Source: DASPKX01 sp035627835 (GTDB lineage Bacteria; Verrucomicrobiota; Verrucomicrobiia; Limisphaerales; SXQI01). Taken from it: a DNA stretch of 64,000 nt. Shown here piece after piece: positions 1 through 7,530 of this stretch. The notes under the pieces were generated by a model. It was not told where the DNA came from. It was given only the letters and a program-made list of their open reading frames with translations, and did no database searches. Position 1 is the first letter of the stretch; the number at the start of each line of letters is the position of its first letter. Location of the stretch: contig DASPKX010000182.1 in NCBI GenBank assembly GCA_035627835.1, forward strand, positions 24,009 through 88,008, read 5' to 3'. The position numbers were made by a program, and so were the translations under genes.

Positions 1-504
1 CGTGGTTACACGCAGTATGAGATCGCAAACTTCGGCTCAGGAGCGGTCAGTGAATTTGTTCCCGCCCGAGCCTGTCAGCACAACCTTGTTTACTGGCGCG
101 GCGGCTCCTACTTCGGGGTTGGGCCAAGCGCTTCCGAGCATGTTGATGGCCGCCGCACACGAAATTGGGCCAATACAATTCTTTACTGCGAGCAACTGGA
201 AAAGGGTTTGCGCGCGATTGATTTCAAGGAGGAGTTAACTCCTTTTCAACGCGCCGGCGAGACGGCCCTGTTTGGCTTGCGAATGAATGCGGGGTGGCGC
301 TTTGACGAGTTCGTCTCCGTCACGGGGTGCGATCTGCGCAAGCATTGGCGTCCCGTGATGGATACGTTAGTTGCCCGTGGATGGGCAATTGAGGATGCGG
401 AGCGATTTCGATTGAGCAGGCAAGGCTTGCGTTTCGCGGATGCCGCTGGCGAAGAGTTCTTAGTATTGGACGACGAGGCGCAAAGCTTGAGCCGTCACCC
501 ATGA
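1..504 (+). CDS. hemW: Radical SAM HemW-like protein (C-terminal part)
   Basis: The reading frame is open from base 1, so the N-terminus, including the CxxxCxxC iron-sulfur motif, lies outside the window. The visible 167 residues begin with GYTQYEIANF and continue with a CQHNLVYW stretch, a GVGPSASEH motif and a RRTRNWAN segment. These match the HemW/HemN-like coproporphyrinogen oxidase family (known family signature YEISNFA...HNLxYW...GxGPSAHS). The rest, about residues 75-160, looks like the winged-helix HemN C-terminal domain (TALFGLRMNAGW, then LVARGWAIED). HemW proteins are radical SAM enzymes linked to heme trafficking or insertion, not classical coproporphyrinogen dehydrogenases. Assigning HemW rather than HemN rests on C-terminal resemblance only. 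Confidence 0.85.
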   Translation, partial: RGYTQYEIANFGSGAVSEFVPARACQHNLVYWRGGSYFGVGPSASEHVDGRRTRNWANTILYCEQLEKGLRAIDFKEELTPFQRAGETALFGLRMNAGWRFDEFVSVTGCDLRKHWRPVMDTLVARGWAIEDAERFRLSRQGLRFADAAGEEFLVLDDEAQSLSRHP

Positions 505-874
505 GAGGGAGCGGGAAGAAGACTATTTTCCTGCGGAGGGGCGGAGAGGCGGTGGAGAGGAGACAAAAGAAATCACCCACTGTCCCGTCCCCTTTCTTTC
601 GGCTTAGTCTTCTCTGCCTGTCGCCGTCTCTGCGGTAAAGTTCTTCGTTTTTGGCTGCGCTTTTCGGCGGTGGTGCAGAGCGTCACTGTCGCGCCCTGAT
701 GAACCTTGAGCAGCCAATCAGAGAGAACCCTGATTGTGAGAGAGTTGCGTGGAAACGAGGTTGCATCGTGCAAAGCGGAATACGCTAAGCCAGGAGTGAA
801 GGCGGCTCGCGTTAATCCAATCCAAATCCCACCATTCGCCGCCTTCACTCCGCTCTTTCGCGACCGACCAGCGC
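505..874. other. Intergenic region, 370 bp, with one inverted repeat
   Basis: No convincing gene is seen between the end of hemW and the end of the converging doxX-like gene. The short open frames on both strands lack family features. The region is pyrimidine-rich around 575-640 and carries the inverted repeat at 793-851, listed separately. Confidence 0.6.
793..851. repeat. 14-bp perfect inverted repeat
   Basis: The arm GGAGTGAAGGCGGC at 793-806 is exactly complementary to GCCGCCTTCACTCC at 838-851, with a 31-bp spacer. It lies between two converging genes, so it could act as a bidirectional terminator, but no T-run follows. It could equally be a dispersed palindromic repeat of the genome. 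Confidence 0.75.
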
Positions 875-1363
875 CTAAGCTGAGGGCTTAGGGCGTTTCG
901 GTGAGGTTCCTTTGCCGAGCGCCGCATCCAGCGAGTAACGGCCAGGCCCCGCAACCAGGATCACCAGATAAGCCGCTAAATACAAAAACGCCATCTCACC
1001 ATTCCCTGGCCCGGTCAGTTTCCCCCGGTGGGCTATAAAGAACGCAACGAACATGGTGATCGCGGCCGCGACAGCGGCCGAGCGGGTTGCAAGGCCGACA
1101 GCGAGTAGAATTCCACACACCAGTTCGCCGAAAACGGCCATGGCCAAACTGCCTTTGGAGCCAATCTTGAGGATATCCGGAAATTGAGAGGCCATCTGAT
1201 TGAAGCCTGTGAGCTTGCCCCAGCCGTGGAGCAAAGCCATTGGGATCCCGAAGGTCAGGCGCAAGAGGAGCAATCCCAGGTCTATGCTATGTGGGAGAAA
1301 GCGGAGTTGCAGCAGTCCGAGCAGCTTATGCATTGCCGGAAGTTGATCGAGGCGAGGCAGCAA
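875..1363 (-). CDS. DoxX family membrane protein
   Basis: This 162-residue protein has about four hydrophobic segments. The N-terminal stretch LGLLLLRLTFGIPMALLHGW followed by GKLTGF is the typical start of DoxX proteins (known pattern: R...G..f...G..Kl). The middle contains AVFGELVCGILLAVGL, again characteristic. The C-terminus is a short basic tail. DoxX proteins are small inner-membrane proteins, some linked to redox or sulfur metabolism, and the substrate here is unknown. A second in-frame Met at residue 11 (MHKLLG) could be the real start. It converges with hemW and is transcribed away from the Spy-like gene at 1457. Confidence 0.8.
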   Translation of the reverse strand: MLPRLDQLPAMHKLLGLLQLRFLPHSIDLGLLLLRLTFGIPMALLHGWGKLTGFNQMASQFPDILKIGSKGSLAMAVFGELVCGILLAVGLATRSAAVAAAITMFVAFFIAHRGKLTGPGNGEMAFLYLAAYLVILVAGPGRYSLDAALGKGTSPKRPKPSA

Positions 1364-1456
1364 ATGTCAAGGCTCGTAAGTTCCGGCGCGTGAAGAATGA
1401 CAAACGTAACCTTCCCTTTTGGAGTGCCGTCTAGGAAACAGAAATCATCGAAAACT

Positions 1457-2011
1457 ATGAAAGTAATGACGTTTGGGTTATTGGCGGCGGCTATTCTGGC
1501 GGGGTCTAATCTCTCGGCCCAGCAGGATGCGGGCAATCAACCACCCGCAGGCGGCAATCGCCCAGAGCGGGGCCAGCGCGGCCCTAGTGGAGGCCCAGGG
1601 ATGGAAGGGCTTACCGAAGAGCAGCGCAATGCCGTTCGCACGGAGCTGCAAGCGATGAACACCGCCACAACGGAGCAGCGGGCCAAACTTCGGGACGCTC
1701 AGACCGCCCTTCGTGACGCCATGTTCGCTGAGAAGCTTGATGAAGCAGCCATCCGCGCCAAAGCCGCTGATATCGGGAAAATTGAAGGCGAAATTGCGGT
1801 GATCCGCGCCAAACACTACGCGACTTTGAAGGGTAAACTACCTGCTGAAGCATTCGCGCGCCTGAAGAACAGCTCCATGGGCATGGGACCGATGATGGGT
1901 GGCGGATTTGGCGGTGGCGAAGGCGGCATGCGCCGGCGTGAAGGCGGCGATGCTGGCGGGGCTCCGGGCGGTGGTGAACGCCCGCGCCGGAACCGTCCGG
2001 AAGGCCAATAA
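1457..2011 (+). CDS. Spy/CpxP-like periplasmic protein, Gly-rich tail
   Basis: The open frame extends upstream to 1397, but the Met at 1457 gives a clear signal peptide (MKVMTFGLLAAAILAGS, cleavage near LSAQQ), so this start is chosen (184 aa). The mature protein has a low-complexity Pro/Gly/Arg start, then GLTEEQRNAVRTEL, which resembles the LTxxQ motif of Spy/CpxP/CnrX-type periplasmic proteins. A long Ala/Glu-rich helical segment follows, and the tail is rich in Gly, Met and Arg (MGMGPMMGGG). Spy-like proteins act as periplasmic chaperones or metal and stress sensors. The ECF sigma gene follows 110 bp downstream after a hairpin. The fold assignment is by motif and composition, so moderate. 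Confidence 0.6.
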   Translation: MKVMTFGLLAAAILAGSNLSAQQDAGNQPPAGGNRPERGQRGPSGGPGMEGLTEEQRNAVRTELQAMNTATTEQRAKLRDAQTALRDAMFAEKLDEAAIRAKAADIGKIEGEIAVIRAKHYATLKGKLPAEAFARLKNSSMGMGPMMGGGFGGGEGGMRRREGGDAGGAPGGGERPRRNRPEGQ

Positions 2012-2045
2012 CAATTTCTCTGGTTAAACACTCAGTGGGTTACGC

Positions 2046-2074
2046 GAGGGCGTGGTTGTAGGGGCCACGCCCTC
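2046..2074 (+). terminator. Hairpin between spy-like gene and ECF sigma gene
   Basis: GAGGGCGTGG at 2046-2055 pairs exactly with CCACGCCCTC at 2065-2074 around a 9-nt loop. No U-tract follows, so it may be an attenuator, an mRNA stabiliser or a weak terminator for the Spy-like gene. Confidence 0.5.
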
Positions 2075-2121
2075 ATCCCGTTGAGCGGCTGCTTGCCAGA
2101 AACAGGCCGAAGCGCATAGTC

Positions 2122-2796
2122 ATGGCCGCAATTGCAACGGAAGCAACGGTTGACCTGCCCGCGGGGCTGGGTTCTTGGATGAACCCCGAGGCTGTTCCGG
2201 GGCGCGCGCAGAGCGTGAGCGAATCGGCTGATCTGACACTGGTTTCAGCGACCCTCCAGGGCGATAACAGCGCTTTTGAGGAGTTGATTCGCCGCCATCA
2301 ACCACGCGTTTTCTCGAGCATCCGCCGTTATGTGAGGAACGAAGCGGATGTGCAGGATGTCGCTCAGGACGTCTTTATCAAAGCCTTCGAGAAACTCGGC
2401 AGTTTTCGGGCTGAAGCCCCGTTCGAGCACTGGCTCATGCGGATGACGGTGCGTTGCTGCTTCGATTATCTCCGCAGGCATCAGCGGAATCGAGAAACCA
2501 AAGCCAGCGAGCTGGGGGCGGAGGATTGGGATTGGCTTGAGAATGTGCCCAACACAAAAGACCCGATGGATGTGGAGCAGGCCACAGCCGCCCGGGAGTT
2601 CCTGCACAAGCTGCTGGGCCAGCTCCCTCCGGCCGCGCAGCTGATCATAAATTTGTTGGAAATTGAGGAGCGTTCGGTGAAGGAAATTGCCCAGATCACA
2701 GGATGGTCCGTGCCGCTCGTGAAGGTGCGGGCGTTCCGCGCCCGGGCGCAATTGAAAAAGCTGTTGGCGTCCGCGCAGCGGGAAAAGTATTTGTAA
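2122..2796 (+). CDS. ECF-type RNA polymerase sigma factor
   Basis: This 224-residue protein has a non-conserved N-terminal extension of about 35 residues. Sigma-70 region 2 follows (FEELIRRHQPRVFSSIRRYV, then VQDVAQDVFIKAFEKL, residues ~50-115), including the core-binding DVAQDVF motif. A short linker leads to region 4 (LPPAAQLIINLLEIEERSVK and IAQITGWSVPLVKVRAFRARAQLKKL, residues ~165-218) with a helix-turn-helix. Regions 1.1 and 3 are absent, as expected for the ECF group. It is followed after 38 bp by a small single-TM protein and then a membrane-anchored Spy-like protein, an arrangement like sigma/anti-sigma/sensor modules such as CnrYXH. Target genes cannot be read from the window. Confidence 0.92.
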   Translation: MAAIATEATVDLPAGLGSWMNPEAVPGRAQSVSESADLTLVSATLQGDNSAFEELIRRHQPRVFSSIRRYVRNEADVQDVAQDVFIKAFEKLGSFRAEAPFEHWLMRMTVRCCFDYLRRHQRNRETKASELGAEDWDWLENVPNTKDPMDVEQATAAREFLHKLLGQLPPAAQLIINLLEIEERSVKEIAQITGWSVPLVKVRAFRARAQLKKLLASAQREKYL

Positions 2797-2834
2797 CCGC
2801 AGCGCAACCGCGTAGCGTCTATTAAGGTGCAGAA

Positions 2835-3170
2835 ATGAAACGAAGTGACTTGGAACAAAAACTCTGGAGCACGGCGCGCAAGTGCCCACCCTCCGATCAT
2901 GTTCCGTACGCGTTCGAAAAGCGCGTCATGGCAGCGCTTCGCTCGCGCGCTCCGGTGGACCCGATTACCGCCTGGGCCAGGCTCCTGCTCAGAAGCGTGG
3001 CGCCCTGCCTCGCGCTGACGGTTCTGCTTGGTTTCTACGCGGCGCAAAAGCCAGTGGGTGACGCTGGCTCCACGACAACGGCTGCCCAGCAGGTGGAGAC
3101 CACGCCAAATCTTGAAGATGCTTTAACCGCTCCTTTGCGGGAGGAAGTTTCGCTGGCGGTTGCATGGTAA
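2835..3170 (+). CDS. Small single-TM protein, possible anti-sigma factor
   Basis: This is a 111-residue protein with a charged cytoplasmic-type N-terminus (MKRSDLEQKLWSTARKCPPS), a single hydrophobic segment at about residues 50-70 (LLRSVAPCLALTVLLGFYAA) and a short polar C-terminus. I recognise no named domain. Its size, single TM topology and place directly after an ECF sigma gene fit a small membrane anti-sigma factor, which is an inference from context. Its stop overlaps the start of the next gene in ATGGTAA (3164-3170), which implies translational coupling. Confidence 0.6.
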   Translation: MKRSDLEQKLWSTARKCPPSDHVPYAFEKRVMAALRSRAPVDPITAWARLLLRSVAPCLALTVLLGFYAAQKPVGDAGSTTTAAQQVETTPNLEDALTAPLREEVSLAVAW

Positions 3171-3718
3171 AGGTCTGGCAAATTGCGCTGGCAACGCTGC
3201 TCATCTACACCGCAGGGGTGTTTACGGGCGGCTTGTTGCTCAAGGTGACGACCAGCCCTCAAGCGGCGGCGCCGGCCGACGTGCTCAAGCCCCGTCCCCT
3301 GGACGAGCGCGGGGAGCCCAAACGCCGCGAAGGTGAATGGCGGGAACGGCGAAAGAGCTTCATCGATTATTTCGCCAAAGAACTCGATCTGAATCCAGAG
3401 CAGCGGACGAAGGTTGAAGCCATCATCACCGCTGGGCAGGATCGAATCCGGAGCCGCGTTGATCCCATCACGAAAGAAGAATTGGAGCGCACGCACCAGG
3501 AGTTGCTGAAAGAGTTGAATCCCGAGCAGCAAGCGAAGGCTGAAGCCTTTCGTGAACGGATGCGCAATAATCCTCCGGGTGGCCCTCAAGGGCCAGGCCA
3601 CCGCGACGACAGGCATTTTAAAGAGAAGAAGATTGAAAGTGACAAAATAAAGGGCGCAGGCCGCCCTGAAGCTTGTTCTCCAGTCAGCGGCGGGGATTCT
3701 TTCGCTGCCCGCTCTTAG
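3164..3718 (+). CDS. Membrane-anchored Spy/CnrX-like putative sensor
   Basis: The protein has 184 residues, with an N-terminal TM or uncleaved signal anchor (VWQIALATLLIYTAGVFTGG). After a Pro-rich linker comes a helical domain with two repeated motifs: LDLNPEQRTKVEAIITAGQD (residues ~76-95) and LLKELNPEQQAKAEAFRERM (~115-134). The LNPEQ...V/AE pairs resemble the LTxxQ repeats of the Spy/CpxP/CnrX (heavy-metal resistance) superfamily. The C-terminus is basic and poorly conserved-looking. The gene overlaps the preceding TM protein by 7 bp, so sigma, TM protein and this protein form one transcription unit. By analogy it would be the periplasmic signal sensor, but no metal-binding cluster is obvious. 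Confidence 0.65.
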   Translation: MVKVWQIALATLLIYTAGVFTGGLLLKVTTSPQAAAPADVLKPRPLDERGEPKRREGEWRERRKSFIDYFAKELDLNPEQRTKVEAIITAGQDRIRSRVDPITKEELERTHQELLKELNPEQQAKAEAFRERMRNNPPGGPQGPGHRDDRHFKEKKIESDKIKGAGRPEACSPVSGGDSFAARS

Positions 3719-3752
3719 GCTATCTCGCTGAAGTTTGTAGCCGGGTACTTTC

Positions 3753-4982
3753 CTACTTAAACAGCTTCTGGAGCGAACTCGCCAGATCCGCGCCGCCTGC
3801 TTTCCCACTTAGGCTCTTGGCATCCGCTGGCTCTGCGGCCGGTTTGCAAGCGAACTCCCGCTTCTGGCCTTTAGCGAGCACCGTCAGGTTAAGTTCTCGG
3901 TCCAACGGAAGGTGAGCGAGGTGCGCATTCACCCGACGAGAATCAGTTGCAGGAAGCCCGTTCACCGCGGTCAGAATATCACCAGACTTGATCCCGGCTT
4001 TAGCCGCGGGAGAACCCGGCGTCACTCCCGCCACAAAGACGCCGGAGCTGGTCGGCAGTTCAAGCGCCTTTACCAAATCGCTGGTTAGCGGTAGGAAAAT
4101 CATCCCCAAATAGCTGCGGGTCACCTTCCCGTTTTGCGCGAGTTGGAGAATGACGTTGCGAACCATGTTCGCGGGGATTGCAAATCCGATCCCCTGGCTG
4201 CTGCCGCCGATGCTCATGATCGCGGTGTTTATGCCCACCAAGCGGCCTTGCGCGTCCACAAGCGCTCCGCCCGAATTTCCGGGATTTATTGCCGCATCGG
4301 TTTGGATGAAGTCTTCGTAATCAAGGATGCCAAATCCTCCACGGCCTGTGGCGCTGATGATTCCCATGCTCACCGTCTGCCCAATCCCGTAGGGATTGCC
4401 CAGGGTTAGGGCAACGTCGCCGACGCTGAGTTTATCGCTGTCGCCGAAAACGACAGGAATGAATGCATCACCAGGAATCTTTAGCAGAGCGAGGTCAGTG
4501 GCGGGATCGACCCCAATGATTTTTGGGACGCGCTCAGAGCCATCCGCAAGCCCAACCCGAATCTTCTCCGCATTCTCAACCACGTGCGCGTTCGTGACGA
4601 GGAATCCATCACGAGAAATCAGAACGCCGGAACTGACGCGCTCTTCAAGTTCAATGACCTCTTCTTGTTCCTGCGCGGCGCTCCGGGTCTGTTTAAGTTT
4701 CTTGAGCAATTCGGAGGTGGAGCCGCCTGAGGAACGCAAGCGTGGCACAACTTCCAACTGTTGAACTCGTTTGAGGGTGTAAATGTTGACGACTGAAGGG
4801 GACACCTTTTGAACGATTGGGGCGAAGGTGGCCACGTTCGGCCCTCTCGTGACTAGCGGAGTGTTGTCCGACAGGAGTTGCAGCGGGGGAGCCGCGAGGG
4901 TCGCGTGCAGGCAGCCGATTGCAACTAGAGCAGCCACGAGCCGCGGCGCTTTCACCTGGAAACCCCATCCACTTGCGTTCAC
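3753..4982 (-). CDS. DegP/HtrA-type periplasmic serine protease
   Basis: The protein has 409 residues and starts with a signal peptide (hydrophobic core around residues 13-29, cleavage near TLAAPP). The trypsin-like domain shows the full triad: His133 in VTNAHVV, Asp163 in ATDLALLK and Ser237 in NPGNSGGAL. One PDZ domain follows (about residues 295-385, with GVTPGSPAAKAGIKSGD). One PDZ rather than two makes it DegS/HhoB-like in layout. The insertion with QEQEEVIELEE before the protease core resembles the LA loop region. It degrades or refolds damaged envelope proteins. It converges on the ECF/Spy group, with only 34 bp between stops, and diverges from ferritin. Confidence 0.93.
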   Translation of the reverse strand: MNASGWGFQVKAPRLVAALVAIGCLHATLAAPPLQLLSDNTPLVTRGPNVATFAPIVQKVSPSVVNIYTLKRVQQLEVVPRLRSSGGSTSELLKKLKQTRSAAQEQEEVIELEERVSSGVLISRDGFLVTNAHVVENAEKIRVGLADGSERVPKIIGVDPATDLALLKIPGDAFIPVVFGDSDKLSVGDVALTLGNPYGIGQTVSMGIISATGRGGFGILDYEDFIQTDAAINPGNSGGALVDAQGRLVGINTAIMSIGGSSQGIGFAIPANMVRNVILQLAQNGKVTRSYLGMIFLPLTSDLVKALELPTSSGVFVAGVTPGSPAAKAGIKSGDILTAVNGLPATDSRRVNAHLAHLPLDRELNLTVLAKGQKREFACKPAAEPADAKSLSGKAGGADLASSLQKLFK

Positions 4983-5130
4983 GAAACAAATTACTTCGCG
5001 CTGGCGGCCACTAAATAGGGGCGCTCCCTGTTTGGGTGAGCAGGCAAACGCTCCGCGTCGCCCGAAGCAAGCTCCGGCGCCAACGGGTAGTTGCAGGGTG
5101 GCGCTGCGGCGCGTATGGTGGGTGCGGGAT

Positions 5131-5670
5131 ATGAAAGCTGCAGGGACAATGCTGATTTCTCAGCGTATGAACGACGCGATTAACCAGCAAATCGGGAACG
5201 AATTCGCCGCGTCACTTCAATATGTGGAAATGGCCTCCCACTTTTCAGCGGACGGCCTGCCGGTTTTCGCCAAGCATTTCTTCAAGCAAGCGGAGGAGGA
5301 GCGCGATCATGCGATGCGCTTCGTGAAGTTCATCCTGGACGCCGGCGGTGTTGTCCAAATTCCCACGCTGCCTGCGCCCCAGCACAAGTTCGCCACGGCA
5401 GAAGAGGCTGTCTCTCTGGCCCTTGAGCAAGAGAAGAGTGTGACACGGCAGATCAGCGCGTTGGCAGAGTTGGCCATTAAGGAATCCGATCACATCACAA
5501 AAACTTTTTTAGATTGGTTCTTGAAGGAGCAGTTGGAGGAAGTTTCCAGCATGGATAACCTGCTGCGGATGGTGCAACGCGCGGGTGAAGATCGCTTGCT
5601 CTACGTGGAGAGCCATCTGTCCGGTTCGTTATCCAAAGGTGAGCCCGACCCGGCCAAGGACGAGGATTAA
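5131..5670 (+). CDS. ftnA: Non-heme bacterial ferritin
   Basis: The open frame runs from 4828, but ferritin similarity begins at residues of the Met at 5131 or 5149 (MLISQRMNDAINQQ). 5131 is used here, giving 179 aa against the usual 165-175. Ferroxidase ligands are visible: Glu in IGNEFAAS, EEERDHA (Glu and His of helix B), the Glu of LALEQEKS in helix C and ExxE-type residues in FLKEQLEEVSS in helix D. No heme-ligating Met pattern typical of bacterioferritin was identified, so the non-heme FtnA type is favoured. The protein stores iron in 24-mer cages. The gene diverges from htrA, sharing a 148-bp upstream region, and ends at a terminator hairpin. Confidence 0.9.
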   Translation: MKAAGTMLISQRMNDAINQQIGNEFAASLQYVEMASHFSADGLPVFAKHFFKQAEEERDHAMRFVKFILDAGGVVQIPTLPAPQHKFATAEEAVSLALEQEKSVTRQISALAELAIKESDHITKTFLDWFLKEQLEEVSSMDNLLRMVQRAGEDRLLYVESHLSGSLSKGEPDPAKDED

Positions 5671-5690
5671 GATTTCGCCTCACGAAAATG

Positions 5691-5729
5691 GGCGGCTTCG
5701 CTCTTTGGGGCGGGCCGCCTTTTCTTTTG
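5691..5729 (+). terminator. Rho-independent terminator after ferritin
   Basis: GGCGGC at 5691-5696 pairs with GCCGCC at 5714-5719, followed at once by a T-rich tract (TTTTCTTTTG). It lies 20 bp after the ferritin stop. Confidence 0.6.
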
Positions 5730-5766
5730 TATCTTCGAGGCCTACGTTAATTTACAAGGAGCGCAG

Positions 5767-6969
5767 ATGTTCATTGATGAGATAAAGGTTTATGCCCGCG
5801 CAGGGCATGGTGGCAAAGGGGCGGTGGCGTTCCACCGCGAAGCTTTTGTGCCCAAGGGCGGCCCCAGCGGCGGCAATGGAGGCAAGGGTGGCGACGTCAT
5901 TCTTGAGGCAAGCCACGATCTGAACAACCTGCTCGAGCAATTCTATAATCCCCGTTTGATTGCGGAGAACGGCCAGGCTGGCATGGGCAAAGGAATGGAC
6001 GGGTTGTACGGCAAGGATCTCGTCATCAAGGTTCCCTGCGGCACACTCGTCTGGCAGGTGGAGGACACCACACCCGTCATCAACTCTGCGGATGCCGCCG
6101 AAGAGCAGCGCAAAGAGCTGGAAGAGCGGCCCACCCTCGGCTTGGCCACGGGAAAGCGCGCCGTCTTCAAAACAGCGGTGGGGGCGCGCGCCATGGAGAT
6201 CAACCTGGAGGCCGACGACGACGAAAAGCCCACCACCGACGGCCGCAAGGGGCAGTTGGTCGCGGATTTAACCACTGACGGCCAGCGATTCGTGCTCTGC
6301 AAAGGCGGCCGCGGCGGGCTTGGCAACCGCAACTTCGCAACCGCCCGTCGGCAAGCGCCCCGTTTCGCTCAACCTGGCGAGCCTGGCACGGAAGGAAACT
6401 ACCTGCTGGAGCTACGAATCATCGCTGAAGTCGGCCTCGTCGGTTACCCAAACGCGGGCAAATCGACTTTGCTTGCAGCTATATCCAAGGCGCGGCCAAA
6501 AATTGCGCCCTATCCGTTTACAACACTCCATCCGCAGATCGGCATTGTGGAATACGCCGATTGGCGAAGGCTGACGGTGTGCGATGTGCCTGGGCTAATC
6601 GAAGGGGCGCATATGAACGTCGGGCTCGGGCACGCATTCCTCCGGCATATCCAACGCTGCAAAATCCTGGTGATCCTGCTGGATATGGCCGGCACGGATA
6701 ACCGACTTCCCTGGGATGATTACAAACAGCTTCTGAACGAGCTGGCGCTCTACGACAAAGCTTTGTTGGAGAAGCCACGCTATGTGGTCGCCAACAAGAT
6801 GGACGAGCCGCAAGCGGAGGAAAACCTCAAGAAGTTCAAAAGGAAGGTGCCCAAGACGCGCGTATTGCCGATTGCCGCCGGGTACGGCGAGGGCATAGAT
6901 GCTTTCAAATCTCTGATGCGCGAGGCCGTTGAAGCTGTTGAGGCGGAGGAGAAGGCTTCACACAAATGA
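5767..6969 (+). CDS. obg: Obg/CgtA family GTPase with insertion in Obg fold
   Basis: A good ribosome-binding site (AAGGAG, 5756-5761) sets the start. The protein has 400 residues. The glycine-rich Obg fold spans residues 1-215 (GHGGKGAVAFHREAFVPKGG at 13-32). The G domain follows, with G1 GYPNAGKST (226-234), the G3 motif DVPGLIEGA (273-281) and G4 NKMD (343-346). The C-terminal OCT domain of some Obg proteins is absent. Between CGTLVW (91-96) and LVADLT (164-169) there are about 67 residues where E. coli Obg has roughly 15, giving an acidic insertion of 50-60 residues. Obg is an essential ribosome-assembly and stress GTPase acting on the 50S subunit. The rpmA/rplU neighbours common elsewhere are absent here. 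Confidence 0.95.
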   Translation: MFIDEIKVYARAGHGGKGAVAFHREAFVPKGGPSGGNGGKGGDVILEASHDLNNLLEQFYNPRLIAENGQAGMGKGMDGLYGKDLVIKVPCGTLVWQVEDTTPVINSADAAEEQRKELEERPTLGLATGKRAVFKTAVGARAMEINLEADDDEKPTTDGRKGQLVADLTTDGQRFVLCKGGRGGLGNRNFATARRQAPRFAQPGEPGTEGNYLLELRIIAEVGLVGYPNAGKSTLLAAISKARPKIAPYPFTTLHPQIGIVEYADWRRLTVCDVPGLIEGAHMNVGLGHAFLRHIQRCKILVILLDMAGTDNRLPWDDYKQLLNELALYDKALLEKPRYVVANKMDEPQAEENLKKFKRKVPKTRVLPIAAGYGEGIDAFKSLMREAVEAVEAEEKASHK

Positions 6970-6973
6970 AAGA

Positions 6974-7002
6974 GGCGGTCTCTGCCATGCTCAGAGACCG
7001 CC
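6974..7002 (+). terminator. Strong hairpin after obg
   Basis: GGCGGTCTCTG (6974-6984) pairs perfectly with CAGAGACCGCC (6992-7002) around a 7-nt loop, starting 5 bp after the obg stop. There is no U-run, so it may be a factor-assisted terminator or a 3'-end stabiliser. Confidence 0.6.
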
Positions 7003-7187
7003 CTATCTCACAAACGTCCCCTAATCTTCCCAGCGCTTATGTTAGCTGCGGGGGGCCGACAAACAACGGGAGCAGCCCTGAGATTAGAGTCAGAGTTCGT
7101 TCTGTACGGTAACCGACAGGTCCGCCTCCGCCGCTGCAATTTTGATCAACCTCGACAATCGGCATGCTTTGTGCATCATCCCGACCC

Positions 7188-7442
7188 GTGCGGGTTCTGC
7201 TCCAGCATTGCCATCGTTTGACCTACTACAAAGCGCCCCAGGAATGGACAACCAATCCTGACGAAGCGTTGACGTTCGACGACCCCGCAAGTGCCTTGGC
7301 TTATTTTCGCGACCGCGCCATGGAGGACATTCAGCTAGTCCTGCGCTTTAACTCCATGCGCACATTGAGAATCCAGAAGGCCGAGCCTCCGCAGCTCCTG
7401 TTGAAGCAGGATGTCGCCGATAATCCAGAAGCCCGTCCTTAA
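7188..7442 (+). CDS. Small EWT-motif protein, unknown function
   Basis: The frame is open from an ATG at 7164. The GTG at 7188 is preferred because the product then lines up end to end with the other small protein of this window at 15280-15522. Both have a short beta-like start, then (P/A)xEWT, an acidic stretch, (E/D)A(L/R)xF, and a helix xPxxALxxF/Y. Here the motif reads APQEWTTNPDEALTFDDP. The product is 84 aa and acidic, with no signal or TM segment. I do not recognise a named family. It sits alone between obg and the copper ATPase. No clear ribosome-binding site is visible for either start, so the start is uncertain. Confidence 0.5.
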   Translation: MRVLLQHCHRLTYYKAPQEWTTNPDEALTFDDPASALAYFRDRAMEDIQLVLRFNSMRTLRIQKAEPPQLLLKQDVADNPEARP

Positions 7443-7530
7443 CTTTCTGTTGCAAAACAGGACAAGGCGTCGGCTCGGAATAGCTGTCCTAAACTTCTCT
7501 CCATCCAAGAAATAACAGGACAACCCAACC

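Noticed and set aside
2245..2889. Minus-strand open frame of 214 codons
   Set aside because: Antisense to the ECF sigma gene, whose regions 2 and 4 are clear.
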